A stretch of DNA of 64,000 nucleotides from positions 78,118,289 through 78,182,288 of the forward strand of contig OY755039.1 of NCBI GenBank assembly GCA_963576565.1. Direction: 5' to 3'. The position numbers and the translations under genes are program-made. Below, piece after piece: positions 10,868 to 21,462 of the stretch (positions are counted from its first letter, which is position 1; each line of letters opens with the position of its first letter). Origin of the DNA: Aspidapion aeneum. Lineage: Eukaryota > Arthropoda > Insecta > Coleoptera > Brentidae. The notes below the pieces were generated by a model. That model did not search any database and was not told the DNA's origin. It saw nothing but the letters and a program-made list of their open reading frames with translations.

Positions 10868-11400
10868 CAGCTTCCTGATAAATCACTTAAAATGTCTATT
10901 TTTAGGCTATAAAGCTAATGTCGCAGTCGGTTCTTGTATATCTCTTCTAGTTCTCGAATAGAACGTCGTAGAATGTTATGGAATGTTCTAGAAATTCTTT
11001 CTAGTTCTTACTTTTGAAATTACTAAGCTAATGTCGAAGTCGCTTTTTGGATATTTCTTCTGGTTTTTGAATAGAGCGTCGTAGAAAGTGATAGAATATT
11101 CTAGAAAATCTCTCTAATTATCAATTTCTGGACTGTAAAGTTAATGTCGAAGTCGGTTCTTAAATATCTCTTTTGGTTTTTTTGAATAAAACAATATCGA
11201 ACTTCTTCGAATATTCTGGAAAAATCACTTACTGTTTTTCTGTCCAATTGTCCTATCCGGTGGTACTATGTAAGGGTAGTCTTTGCACTATTCAGTTCCG
11301 AATATTCTGGCAAAATCACTTACTGTTCTTCTTTTTAATTGTCCTAGCCGGTGGTACTGTGTAAGGATAGTCTTTGCACTATTTATTTCTTTTAATCTCA

Positions 11401-11412
11401 CTTCTGACACCA
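11401..11412 (-). other. Gypsy primer binding site
   Basis: On the minus strand, two bases after the 5' LTR, the sequence TGGTGTCAGAAG begins with the TGG expected to pair with a tRNA 3' CCA end. Confidence 0.7.
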
Positions 11413-11414
11413 AT

Positions 11415-11846
11415 TGTTACGGGTTCTCCACAATAATTAAAACTCGCAATTGTTGAAAACGATACATCAATTTATTTCGACAAATTATGTACAAAAACAC
11501 GCACTTAAACTTACTAATAACTTGCTAATAATTCACTACTTTAATACGCCTATTAACTTCGCGTTAACATCTAGCGATCACTACCATTGGTTATCTCTGA
11601 CTGCCCGATGCACGACGTCCGGCCCTATATATGAGGGTCTGCCTACTATTCGAGAATTTTCCATCCTTGTTCGATTCGGAATCATTCCACCCTTTTCTAG
11701 AACCGGACCGTTCGCATACCAGTTTGTCACAGATAACGCAACTAAAACCTAGATTAAGAATACAACCATAAAATACGTCAACCTAATACTACACTAAACC
11801 TAAATAAATTCTAACTATAAAATTTAAATAACTTAAATTTGTAACA
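11415..11846 (-). repeat. Gypsy 5' LTR
   Basis: Partner of 5596-6027, with the same length and TGTTAC/GTAACA ends. It supplies the promoter on the minus strand. Confidence 0.92.
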
Positions 11847-11879
11847 ATATTATATTAACTCTTTGTTGAAAACTCGTAG

Positions 11880-12360
11880 ACAATGATTAAGTAGAAATAA
11901 AGTTTCGGACTTCCATTATCTTGATTTATTTGAAACACGACGTTTCTATTAGTAAGTATCTCTAACGGTTTTCAAGTGTAACCTAAACAATCCAGTCTAC
12001 AGGCTACTACTTATACTACTTGGTGTGCAGTCAGGTGTGACGACCCGACCCCTTTTTTAATTCTAAGACGCTTGTTTTCTTTAAGGGGTGGTTTCCATAT
12101 GTTTGGTGTGTCTGTGCTTGGTTTACTAAAAACTTCTTTATTCTGCATTATAAACGCAGCTTCAGTAAACTTTGGTTTACGCCAATGCCACTCCTTATGC
12201 AAAACTTTAGCTTCAGACCATTGAATCCTGTGATCATTTGACCATGCATGATCCGCTAAACCGGTTTCAATATCCCCTAATTGGTGCTTTTTAGATGTTC
12301 ATTTCTTCTTACCTGAAGAAGGCGTTGCGTTTCACCTACATATGATTTACACGCAGTACC
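11880..12360 (-). pseudogene. Penelope-like element fragment (GIY-YIG region), inverted copy
   Basis: Read on the minus strand, 12,190-12,355 encodes the same region as 12,720-12,900 on the plus strand (TCATATGTAGGTGAAACG, then a histidine-containing HEHLKST-like stretch), and 12,011-12,202 is the counterpart of the C-terminal tail. The outer part (11,930-12,030) is the reverse complement of 13,010-13,090. The two copies therefore lie head-to-head in one large inverted repeat, an arrangement known for Penelope-like elements. Confidence 0.7.
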
Positions 12361-12467
12361 TTAATTTTAAGTATAATCATTCTGTTGCTACAAAACAAGG
12401 AGTAATAAGAAGTTTGTAATTAAGAGCCGTAAATATTTGTATTAATAATGAAGAATAAATCACAGAA

Positions 12468-13145
12468 ATGTACAACGTACTACAAGGACTTAAACAGAAT
12501 GATTATTTCGAGAAATTTATAAACTCAACGATCTCTAAAATTGAAAACAAACCAAATGTAGCAAATTCTCAAAATAATAATCCGTTGTGTGATATTAACA
12601 TTCCATATGTTCAAAGGATTTCAGAAGAGTATTTGCATGGAAATACAAGTTTTGTAACTAAAACAAAACCAGACAATCCCTCAAATAATAAAGAATGTAT
12701 TTACCAAATCCCGTGTGTGTGGTAAATCATATGTAGGTGAAACGAAACGTCCTCTTCAGGTTAGATTAAATGAACATCTAAAAAGTACCCAATTAGGAGA
12801 TATTAAAAAATCAAGTTTATGGGATCATGCATGGTCAAATGATCACAGGATTCAATGGTCTGAAGGAAAAGTTTTGCATAAAGAGTCGCATTGGCGAAAA
12901 CGAAAGCTTATTGAAGTCGACCAAGCACGGACATTCCAAACATATGGAAACCACTACTTAAGGAAAACAAGCGTCTTAGGATTTAAAAAAAGTGGGGGTC
13001 GTCACACCTGACTGCAACACACCAAGTAGTATAAGTAGTAGCCTGTAGGCTGGATAGTTTAGTTTACACTTGAAAACGGTTAGGGATACTTAATAACCGA
13101 AACGTCCTTCTTAAAATAAATAAAGACAATGGAAGACTGAAATTT
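12468..13145 (+). pseudogene. Penelope-like element, C-terminal GIY-YIG endonuclease region
   Basis: The frame at 12,468-12,725 (INIPYVQRISEEY, then CIYQIPCV) precedes the frame at 12,715-13,011, whose GKSYVGETKRPLQVRLNEHL is the GIY-YIG endonuclease core of Penelope-like retroelements. The two parts are in different frames at a GTGTGTG run (about 12,712-12,720), so this copy is broken. Known family members reverse-transcribe RNA and use this nuclease to nick the target. The reverse-transcriptase domain is missing, so it is 5'-truncated. Confidence 0.8.
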
Positions 13146-14159
13146 TACTTCTAATATATTAGATGTATAATAAGAAAAATCTGTTTTGCAATATTCCAAA
13201 AACCGCATATTGATGCGATGCACTGGTAAAAACTTTTCACCTGTTAAAAAACTGTATTAATTAATAGATTTTGACTAAAATCTCATCAGCTCGTTAGAGT
13301 GTCAAACACTATTTTTCCCAAAAATCTCATGAAAATTGGTCCAGCGGTTGCGGAGCTTTCGTGGTTCCTCAATAATTTTTGCATCGCTTTGCGTCACTAA
13401 TCGTCTGCTTCTGCATCATACTTACGGTGTCGCGTCGCCGTCGCGTAATTTAAGGATCGTTGACGGTCTATTGCAGTGTGTACGGTATGATCTGATTATT
13501 TTGCTTTTATTTATTTAATTAAATATAGTAAAATTTTTGATTTAGGCTTTAAATATTTGTCTGTAGGAAATAAAATCTTTCAAAGCTCTGTTTTTTTTTG
13601 TTGTTTGGTTGATCAAATATTTTTACCTTCTTATCCGCCCAGCAATAACTAGAGAGAAGGTATTGTTTTTGACGAAAACCATTTTTTTGAGATAAATAAT
13701 GTTTTGACCCCGAGCAAAAAAATTATGTATTTTCATTTGATAAGCAGACATTCCATACCATACAGAAATAAACCATTTTTTAAAACAAATACCTTTGATT
13801 TATCGAATTGAAACCTAAATTATGCTGCTTAATAAAATAAAACTAGAAAGATACAAAATGCTGGGAATTGCTAAAGATATCTAGTTGGGCATTATATATT
13901 TTTTACTTTGAAATGATACCTTAAATCGTAGATAACTAAATTTAAATGTTTTATCGATAATTTCAAAAAAAAAATTATTTTATATGGATTATATCTTTAG
14001 TGAAGGTGATAATGTATTTTGGTTTAACTTACGCAGTATATAAAATATTTTTTGGTACCTGACATATGTTTAAAATACATCAATTTTAGGCCACTGTTTA
14101 TTACATAAAAATTAATTATTATTGAAATTCTCATTCTTTGCTAAGCAAATGTCGTATAT
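13146..14159. other. Non-coding; right part of the split dispersed repeat, then AT-rich DNA
   Basis: About 13,190-13,380 holds the motif set (GCATATTGATGCGATG; 'agctcgttagagtgtcaaacac'; 'ccagcggttgcggagct') shared with 30,980-31,060 and, inverted, with 25,740-25,920. The remainder to the errantivirus LTR is AT-rich without recognised genes. Confidence 0.5.
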
Positions 14160-14632
14160 TGTCAGGATAGAAAATAATGTCCTATTAAGTGAATGACACA
14201 AGTTACGTTTATAAGCAAGTGCACATTAACCCTAAACATTCTAAGGAAATGAACTTCTGTATATAGTTCAAATTGTATTAAAAGTAATAAATTGTATATA
14301 GAAGTATTATAAACAACGTGGCTAATGGGATTTTGATGATGTTTATACAGGAAACAAAACACATCTCGATATCCTATCAATGGCAAACGGTTTGTAATAA
14401 AAGCATCTCCAAAAGAGTTTAGCAGTTAGTTGTACGCTGAGAACCTAACGCCCAGGCTTAGTTAATAGTGAACAAGTAGTACTTTAGTCAAGTATAAGAA
14501 GTTAAGCCTATCAAAGAAGATTTGTAGACAAGATGTATTTAAGTACAATGTAAGTAGTAAATATAAGTATTATAATAAAACCATTACACCTAACTTAAAC
14601 TGTGTTCGTCACGATAAAACCCCCTCGTGACA
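14160..14632 (+). repeat. Errantivirus 5' LTR
   Basis: Begins TGTCAGGATAG and ends CTCGTGACA. It matches 25,168-25,640 over its whole length with one visible difference (T versus C near 14,334/25,342). Confidence 0.93.
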
Positions 14633-14634
14633 TA

Positions 14635-14652
14635 TGGTGGAGGTGCCGCTGT
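14635..14652 (+). other. Errantivirus primer binding site
   Basis: Two bases after the LTR, TGGTGGAGGTGCCGCTGT starts with TGG and is the expected tRNA-pairing site. I cannot name the tRNA without a search. Confidence 0.6.
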
Positions 14653-15147
14653 CTTTTTTGAAAGACATATAGGCATATAGTGGAAAAAAATGTAATTTTC
14701 AAATTTATTTTTAATTTTTTTTTATTTTTCTTAATTTCACTCTTTTCACTATTTGTTATTTCATTTTTATTTTTTTTTTAATTATTTTAAGGAGTATTGA
14801 AATTATTATGACGCTCCAGCCGAAACAATCGATTCCGGCATGCATTAACTAAAAATTGAATATTACATTTATTTATTTTTTATATTTTTTTTTTCAATTA
14901 TTTTTCTGTCATTAGAATTATTTCTCCTATATAAATACCATTTTCATAAAATTTTCAAACTAGATGGACAGAAAAAATAATATATATTTTTTTTAAATCA
15001 AAAAACGCAGTTTAAGTGTGGTGACATGTTACCTATTATTAGTGTATATTTTTTCGCATATTAGTTTAATTCATTTTGTCTCGACATTTTCAATTCGGTA
15101 TTTTCATACGTTTTTTTTTTCTCTTAAAAAGATGGTTTCTATAATTA
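14653..15147 (+). other. Errantivirus 5' leader
   Basis: About 0.5 kb of AT-rich non-coding leader precedes gag. An upstream ATG at 15,132, in a different frame from gag, starts a reading of about 13 codons that overlaps the gag start. Errantivirus leaders usually also carry the splice donor for env mRNA; I cannot pick the donor with confidence. Confidence 0.5.
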
Positions 15148-16671
15148 ATGGGTACTCCAGCCAGAGTCACTAGAAGCGTCACAAAAAGTCTTAGTGAAGA
15201 CGATAAAAATAACGTCTTCGCCTCTAGTTCGCAATCTGCGAGCAGTCCCTTTTTAAAAAGCACCAAACTCTCAAGAAGTCCTGTCAGAAAGACAGTAAAT
15301 TTCGACTTATCCTTCGTCGATCCGAGTGCCGAAAATCACTCAACCCCTAAAAAAGTTTTACAAATTTCAAAACAAGATTTTAAATTATCCCGTGGGCAAA
15401 ATTTATCTTTTGAAGATTCAAATAATTTAACGGTCATTTCCAATAAAACGGAGATTCCTTCGACCGAAGAAACGTTGCAAGACGAAAAAAGTCAAACCAT
15501 AATTAACCAAGGGTTGAATACAAAATCTAGCTTCAATAAAAAACAGGACTCAGCCATCACAAAAATTTTTAAAATGACAAATACAACGCTAAGTGACGCT
15601 CTGACGGGTACGACCAGTAATCCGGCATCACCCAAATTTATAGACCCACCTTACTTTAACCCAGGGTTAGACTCCCCGGTGAATTTCATTACAAAATACG
15701 AAAAAGTATCTCAAGTAAACGGTTGGACCGAAACGCATAAGATAGCATATTTTAAAAATTATTTGGAAGGCGCCGCCTTCAGATGGTTTTTAGAATATAG
15801 TAGCAAAACCGAGAAAGCAAATAAAACTTGGGCTCACTTAAAACAAGATTTTTTAAAAGAATTTGGGGGTGACCAACCTCTAAAAAATCTCAAAATTAAA
15901 TTTAAAAATAGAAAACAGGGAAGTGCTGAGGATATTAAACAATATTATTATGATTTATTCAATATGGCGTATGAAATTGACGAAAAAATGCCATTTGACC
16001 AATTTAGAGAACATTTTGAAAGTGGGCTACATAGCTCCTATACAGAGTCATACGAATTAATAACCTCATCCGACCTGGATCACAAAAAATTAAGAGAAAC
16101 AGTATTGAAATTAAGTGCTATTAGACAAAACGTTTTAATAGACAAAATGACAAGACAAACAGAAGTTTTGACAATCGAACAAAATGAGGGAAGCTATCCT
16201 AGGCGAAACGGTCCTAATTTTTTAAGGCAAAATGGCCCAAATTACACGCGACAAAATGAAACAAACTATTTTAGGCAAAACGCGTCGAACTATCATCAAA
16301 ATGGTAGAGGTAGGTCGAGGTTTCGCGAATTTAGAGGTAGATCAAACAATTATAGAGGTAATCTAAACAGGCCGATAGGTCAATATCATAATCGAAATAC
16401 GGGAAATTATAATCAAAACTCAAATCATGGGTATAATAGGAGGAATTTTGGCCAAAATATAAATAATTTTGGACAAAACAACAGGAATGAACAAAGAAGG
16501 CCGCAAAATAGTCACGTAGAGTCACCCAGAAGGGATCACTCAGGAAGCAGGGATCTTCCAAATACGAGGTGTCACGACGGCAGGCCGAGATGCAACGATT
16601 GCAATAGGTGTGGGCATTATGCATGTAGCAGGGAGCGTAGCAGCGAAACCACAAAGAAGAGTATCGTTTAG
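15148..16671 (+). CDS. Errantivirus gag
   Basis: This is a 507-residue frame from an ATG at 15,148. The first 140 or so residues are Ser/Lys-rich and probably disordered. A gag-type helical core follows (residues about 165-330: FNPGLDSPVNFITKYE, GAAFRWFLEYSSK). Then come tandem RQN(G/E)xNY-type repeats (350-380), an RGR/Asn-rich stretch and a Cys/His cluster (RCNDCNRCGHYACS). The frame ends soon after that cluster, whereas the next frame continues with an Arg/Ser-rich tail (PQRRVSFSRASRSPSP) to a stop at 16,716. This suggests a small indel near 16,615-16,630 that truncates gag and misaligns it with pol. That interpretation is inference. Confidence 0.85.
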   Translation: MGTPARVTRSVTKSLSEDDKNNVFASSSQSASSPFLKSTKLSRSPVRKTVNFDLSFVDPSAENHSTPKKVLQISKQDFKLSRGQNLSFEDSNNLTVISNKTEIPSTEETLQDEKSQTIINQGLNTKSSFNKKQDSAITKIFKMTNTTLSDALTGTTSNPASPKFIDPPYFNPGLDSPVNFITKYEKVSQVNGWTETHKIAYFKNYLEGAAFRWFLEYSSKTEKANKTWAHLKQDFLKEFGGDQPLKNLKIKFKNRKQGSAEDIKQYYYDLFNMAYEIDEKMPFDQFREHFESGLHSSYTESYELITSSDLDHKKLRETVLKLSAIRQNVLIDKMTRQTEVLTIEQNEGSYPRRNGPNFLRQNGPNYTRQNETNYFRQNASNYHQNGRGRSRFREFRGRSNNYRGNLNRPIGQYHNRNTGNYNQNSNHGYNRRNFGQNINNFGQNNRNEQRRPQNSHVESPRRDHSGSRDLPNTRCHDGRPRCNDCNRCGHYACSRERSSETTKKSIV

Positions 16672-16683
16672 TAGAGCGAGTAG

Positions 16684-17619
16684 GTCGCCATCCCCAAATG
16701 TGCAAGTGCGACTCAATTAGAGTGCCCCAACGGCGTCGTCCTCCAAACAGGGGCAAGCAATAAAATTCTGGTAGTTAAGGGTGTCGTCAATAATTTTAAG
16801 GGGGTAGACATAGTCCTCGATACCGGCTCTGGAAAATGCATTATAGAGAAATCTCTATGTAGAGACATAGAGCCTTTAAAACAACAATTTGCTTTATCAA
16901 CTGCCGGTGGAAATAAAGTAATGCCACTCGGCCTAACAGAATTTAAAATTAAAATCGGCGAAATGTGTGGATACATTGAAGCCATAGTCGTAGAAAAATT
17001 AGCAAAACCTTTAATTTTGGGAATGGACTTTTTAGAAAAAAATAACGCCCAAATCAATCTCACCGACAAGACTGTACGACTAACGAACGGTTACATAACA
17101 ACAACACTTTCGTTTCATAAAGACGAAAATTATCAATTGGGCACTTATGAAAATTTTATTTCACCTTCTTTACCTTTAGTACAGGAGGAAAGCCAGGATT
17201 TAAGGGATATTTTTAAAGTAACTTGTTTAAATGATTATTTTATTATACCGAGTGAGCATACAACAATTAAATTAAAAATAGAAAAATTCGGTTCAGTTGA
17301 TTTAAAAAATTTTATTTTTGAAGAGAATGACGCATTTTTAAGACCTAAAGGAATTATTTGCTCTCCCCCTGAATTTGATGACGACACTTGTACAATGCAA
17401 TTAACCACCAAAAAACATAATCCAATAAAAATTTTCAAGGAATCGACCTTAGGCTACCTTAAAAAGGGGTTTAGGTACGATATAGACACCTTACCGGTCC
17501 TTAACATTGAAGAGACACAAGATATACAGGATGAAGAGAGAGTGACAATGGCGGACCACAAAATTAACCACATAAAAGATGAAAAAATTAAATCGCATTT
17601 ATACCATTTATTAGACTAG
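16684..17619 (+). pseudogene. Errantivirus pol, protease and linker region
   Basis: The frame opens after a stop at 16,681. It includes the retropepsin motif VDIVLDTGSGKCII (about 16,804-16,845) and PLILGMDFLEKN (about 17,010-17,041), the conserved C-terminal protease element. An in-frame TAG at 17,617-17,619 separates it from the reverse transcriptase, and the amino-acid context on both sides of the stop is collinear with family members, so the stop is likely a point mutation. In a live element pol is reached by -1 frameshifting from gag; the overlap with the out-of-frame gag tail ending at 16,716 fits that. Confidence 0.82.
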
Positions 17620-17652
17620 TACAGCGATGTTTTCGCAAAAAGTCCAAAATAT

Positions 17653-19599
17653 ATGGGCCAGACGGACCTTGTAGAACACGTGCTTGACGTGGGTGACGCG
17701 AAACCCATACGTCAAAAGCCATATAGGGTATCTCATAAGGAAAAGGAAATTATAGACAAACAAGTAAATGAAATGCTTCAGGCAGGCGTTATAAGCGAAG
17801 CGGAATCAGAATGGGCAAGTCCGGTGGTACTGGTGAAAAAGAAGAGTGGAGAGACGCGGTTCTGTTGCGATTTTCGCCGCGTAAATCATGTTTCACGTAG
17901 AGCTAACTACCCAATGCCAGTCATAGACGACCTTTTGACCTATTTAGGGAAGGCCAAATACTTCACAACACTCGATATGTTCAGTGGATTTTGGCAAATA
18001 AAGCTTAGCGACGATTCTAAACAGTATACAGCCTTTTGTTGCCCCGGACAAGGTGGTACATACGTTTGGAACAAGCTATGCTTTGGATTATCGGGAGCTC
18101 CTGGAACATTTCAAAGATTGGCAGATATGGTTTTTCGTGATCTAAAATGGAAAACGCTCCTGGTCTATTGTGACGACATCTGTATATTTTCAGAAACACT
18201 TTCTGACCATTTAGAAAAATTGCGCACCGTTTTTCAAAGACTACGGGATGCAGGGCTAACACTAAAACCCTCAAAATGCGAATACATAAAAGAAGAACTA
18301 GATCTGCTCGGTTATACTGTATCGAGCCAAGGCCTAAAACCCGACAAAAAGAAATTAATTTGTATTGAAAATTTTCCAAAAATTAAAACACAAAAAAATG
18401 TCATGCAATTTTTAGGCCTTGCAAATTTTTATCGAAAATTCATAAAAAACTTTTCCGCTATAGCCAGACCGCTTCATGATTTAACCAAAAAAGACACACC
18501 TTTCTTTTGGGAAGAAAAACATCAAAAAGCATTTGAGGAGCTAAAACGAAGGCTGATCACATCACCAGTTTTAGCGCATTATCAACCCGAAAAAGAATGC
18601 GTTTTACACGTCGATGCAAGCAGGCAAGGCCTAGGCGCCATACTTTTGCAAGAGGGGGAAGACACCCATCTTCACCCCGTTGCCTATGCCAGTCGAAGTT
18701 TAACAAACGCAGAAAAAAATATGTCAATCTCAGAATTAGAGCTAGCAGGAATAATATACAGTTTATGCTATTTTAGAACATTGGTATATGGTAAGCATGT
18801 GCGAATCGTAACCGATCATCACGCACTGTGCTGGTTAAAATCAGTTAAAGATCCCGTAGGAAGATTAGCCAGATGGGCAATAAAATTGTCAGAATTTGAC
18901 TACACAATAGAACACAAAAGTGGAGCAAAACACAGAGATGCCGACTGCATGAGTAGAAATCCCGTGCTAAAACCGAGCGAAAATGAAGAGGAACAATTAG
19001 AGGAGATACCCACGTTCATCATTGAACCCGAAGATATGGGAAAATTACAGAGAGAAGACGAAAGTTTGCGAGAGATCATAGACGGTTTACAAGATCCTGA
19101 CAAAATTGGCAGTATTGGACTAAGAAAAAGAATAAAAAATTTTAGGCTTATAGACACAGTTTTACACAAAATAAATCCCAGGCCAGAAGGGCGAGAATTT
19201 TTACTAGCCATACCAAAAAATTTAATTGGAGAGATTTTATTTGCACATCATAACGAGCCGTTAGGAGGCGCCCACCTAGGAGTGGCCAAAACAACAGAAA
19301 AAATTAAAAATCGATATTTTTGGGACCATCAACAAAAACATATCGAAGATTTTATTAAAAGATGCCCCGACTGCCAAGCCAGAAAAGGACAACAGAAAAG
19401 AATTCCCATAGGGCTATTACAACCTATGCCGATAGGCGTTCCTTTTGAGAGAGTGTCTATAGACCATCTCGGGCCATTCCCATTATCAAAACAAAAAAAT
19501 ACAATGATTGTAGTCGCGACAGATTATGCGACAAGATGGGCCGAAACAGCGCCATTGCCGGACGGTTTTCTGTCGCAAAATTTATGGTCGAAAAAATAA
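17653..19599 (+). pseudogene. Errantivirus pol: reverse transcriptase, RNase H, integrase N-terminus
   Basis: This 648-residue frame is in the same frame as the protease. Motifs include FCCDFRRVNHVS (70-81), TTLDMFSGFWQI (105-116), LCFGLSGAPGTFQ (142-154) and LLVYCDDICIF, with the catalytic YCDD at 172-175. RNase H residues are D321 (VDASRQG), E361 (SISELEL), D388 (VTDHHAL) and D431 (RDADCMSR). Integrase begins with the HHCC zinc domain (HHNEPLGGAHLG, then CPDCQARKG) and the first catalytic Asp (SIDHLGPFP). Near 19,565-19,575 the frame is lost: the integrase core continues in the frame at 19,536-20,303. Confidence 0.88.
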
Positions 19600-20303
19600 T
19601 CACAAGACACGGATCGCCCAAGTACCTACTGAGTGACAGAGGTCAAATTTTTAGATCCGAACTAATAAGAGAGATGTTAAAAATGATGTGCGTCACAAGC
19701 CAGTTTACTACGTCATACCATCCACAGTGCAACGGACTAGTAGAAAGAATGAATAAAACTATCGCAGATATGTTATCAATGTACACAAACACGTCACATA
19801 CAGACTGGGATACATTTTTACCTTTAGTGACATCAACCTATAATTGTTCAAAACAAGCAACGACCCAGTACTCGCCATTTATGCTGGTCTATGGTAGGGA
19901 ACCAATATTACCTATAGAAGCAAATATCATAATGAGTCCACCACCAAGTAACACGGAAGAAATCCGAAACCGGGCACTCGCAGTGCGAAATGCCGCAGCG
20001 GAAAATATAAAAAATCAGCAGCAAAAAGACAAAATTCACTATGACGCAAAACACAGACACGTAGAATATGAAGAAGGCGAGAAAGTGAAAGTTTTTACTC
20101 CCGTCAGAAAAGTAGGAAGAAGTGAAAAATTATTGCTCAGATGGTTCGGCCCATATTACGTTACACGCAGAATGTCGGATGTGGATTACGAAATAAGAAA
20201 AGGACCATCAAACAAATGCAAAAAAGAAGTGGTTCATGTCAGCAGGATGCTACCTTACTATGACCCATGGACACCGGAAGTAGTCCCAGTGACAGAAAAT
20301 TAA
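19570..20303 (+). pseudogene. Errantivirus pol: integrase core and C-terminus
   Basis: The frame carries the second catalytic Asp (LLSDRGQIFRSEL), the Glu (HPQCNGLVERMN) and the GPY/F module (LRWFGPYYVTRR). It is shifted relative to the upstream pol frame at about 19,570. Integrase inserts the DNA copy; errantiviruses favour alternating purine-pyrimidine targets, and the ATAT duplications here agree with that. Confidence 0.85.
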
Positions 20304-21462
20304 GCTGCCAAAAATTTTTTTTTTAAGGCCCTTATGGCAAGGCCCTTAGGGCAAAGCCCTTATAACAAGACCTTGTGTCACAAATATTCCCCTGTATATA
20401 AAGACACTATTTAAAGTGAAGTGAAATAAAATAAAGGACGCTATTTTAGTGAAGTGACATTTTTGTTCAATGCAAAATTTAAATTTTAAAAAAGATACCT
20501 ACCTATAATTAAATTAGACTTTTATTTTTTATTTTCAGTGCAAGTATAAATAAAACAATTAAAAACCGATTAGGAGGTGTACGGTATCATGTTATTAAAA
20601 CACTACACCAGATAATATAACAAAGTGTCAAGCAACGACCGCTTTGAAATCTTTACATACATAAATATAAACTGTTTGTAGGAAATATAATATCAATGGT
20701 ACACGACCGACTAATTAGTGTTCACCAACCTAAGTTTAGAAAACAATTAGGTAGTAATAATAATAAATTAAATTAAATGTTGGGATAACACTCCCGCAAA
20801 GTTTAAAAATAAGTTAAAAATTATTGAAATATTTAACTTATAAGTATCAACTAATTAGATAAATTGTTTTAAAAAACATTTAAGGAATATAAAAATTTTT
20901 GATTAAATTTGTTGAGACAACTCGGAGTTTGTTTAATAATATCCAAGCCGGTTGTTTTAAAAACACTTAGAAGTTTAATATTTTTCGTTAAACATTTATA
21001 TTAACGATCAAAACTTTATAAATAATTAAAGTATTTTTTTAAATAAATTAAGATGTTGTGGAAATAAACCACAACTTTATTTTGACAACTTTTAATATTT
21101 TGATATTAATAATATCCAAGCCGGTTGTTTTAAAAACACTTAGAAGTTTAATATTTTTCGTTAAACATTTATATTAACGATCAAAACATTATAAATAATT
21201 AAAGTATTTTTTTTTTAAATAAATTAAGATGTTGTGGAAATAAACCACAACTTTATTTTGATAACTTTTAATATTTTGCTAACAAGGAACAGACGGCAAT
21301 AAAACAAATAAAATGCAAAATAAATATCGTAGCCAATCACTATGAATGCTATTATTTATTATTTTATTAAAGTAAATTTTAATTTTAAAAAGAGACATTT
21401 AATTTTTTTTAAACACATCTAATGGCATGTAAATAACATATATTTGCAAAGAATTTTTTTAG
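20304..21462 (+). other. Errantivirus pol-env spacer
   Basis: This is non-coding and AT-rich. Short GCCCTTA-type repeats at 20,325-20,375 could fold. A 173-bp tandem duplication occupies 20,935-21,279. It ends in a polypyrimidine run and AG at 21,461-21,462, a good splice acceptor placed just before the env signal sequence. Confidence 0.6.
20935..21279 (+). repeat. 173-bp tandem duplication, two copies
   Basis: The sequence beginning AATATCCAAGCCGGTTG at 20,938 recurs at 21,111, a period of 173 bp, with only a few differences and one small indel in a T run. It includes a small hairpin (GTTGTGGAAATAAACCACAAC). It lies inside the errantivirus. Confidence 0.85.

Larger units (their letters stand above)
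5596..11846 (-). mobile_element. Gypsy-type LTR retrotransposon, complete structure, decayed genes
   Basis: Identical-length LTRs (432 bp) flank a 5.4-kb interior read on the minus strand: gag, protease, reverse transcriptase, RNase H, integrase. A 4-bp duplication ATAT flanks it (5592-5595 and 11,847-11,850). The integrase C-terminal part carries a GPY-type module, and gag has a CCHC-like zinc knuckle. No env frame is present. The LTRs differ at about four positions by eye, which argues for a fairly recent insertion, yet pol has frameshifts and stop codons, so this copy is not autonomous. Confidence 0.92.
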
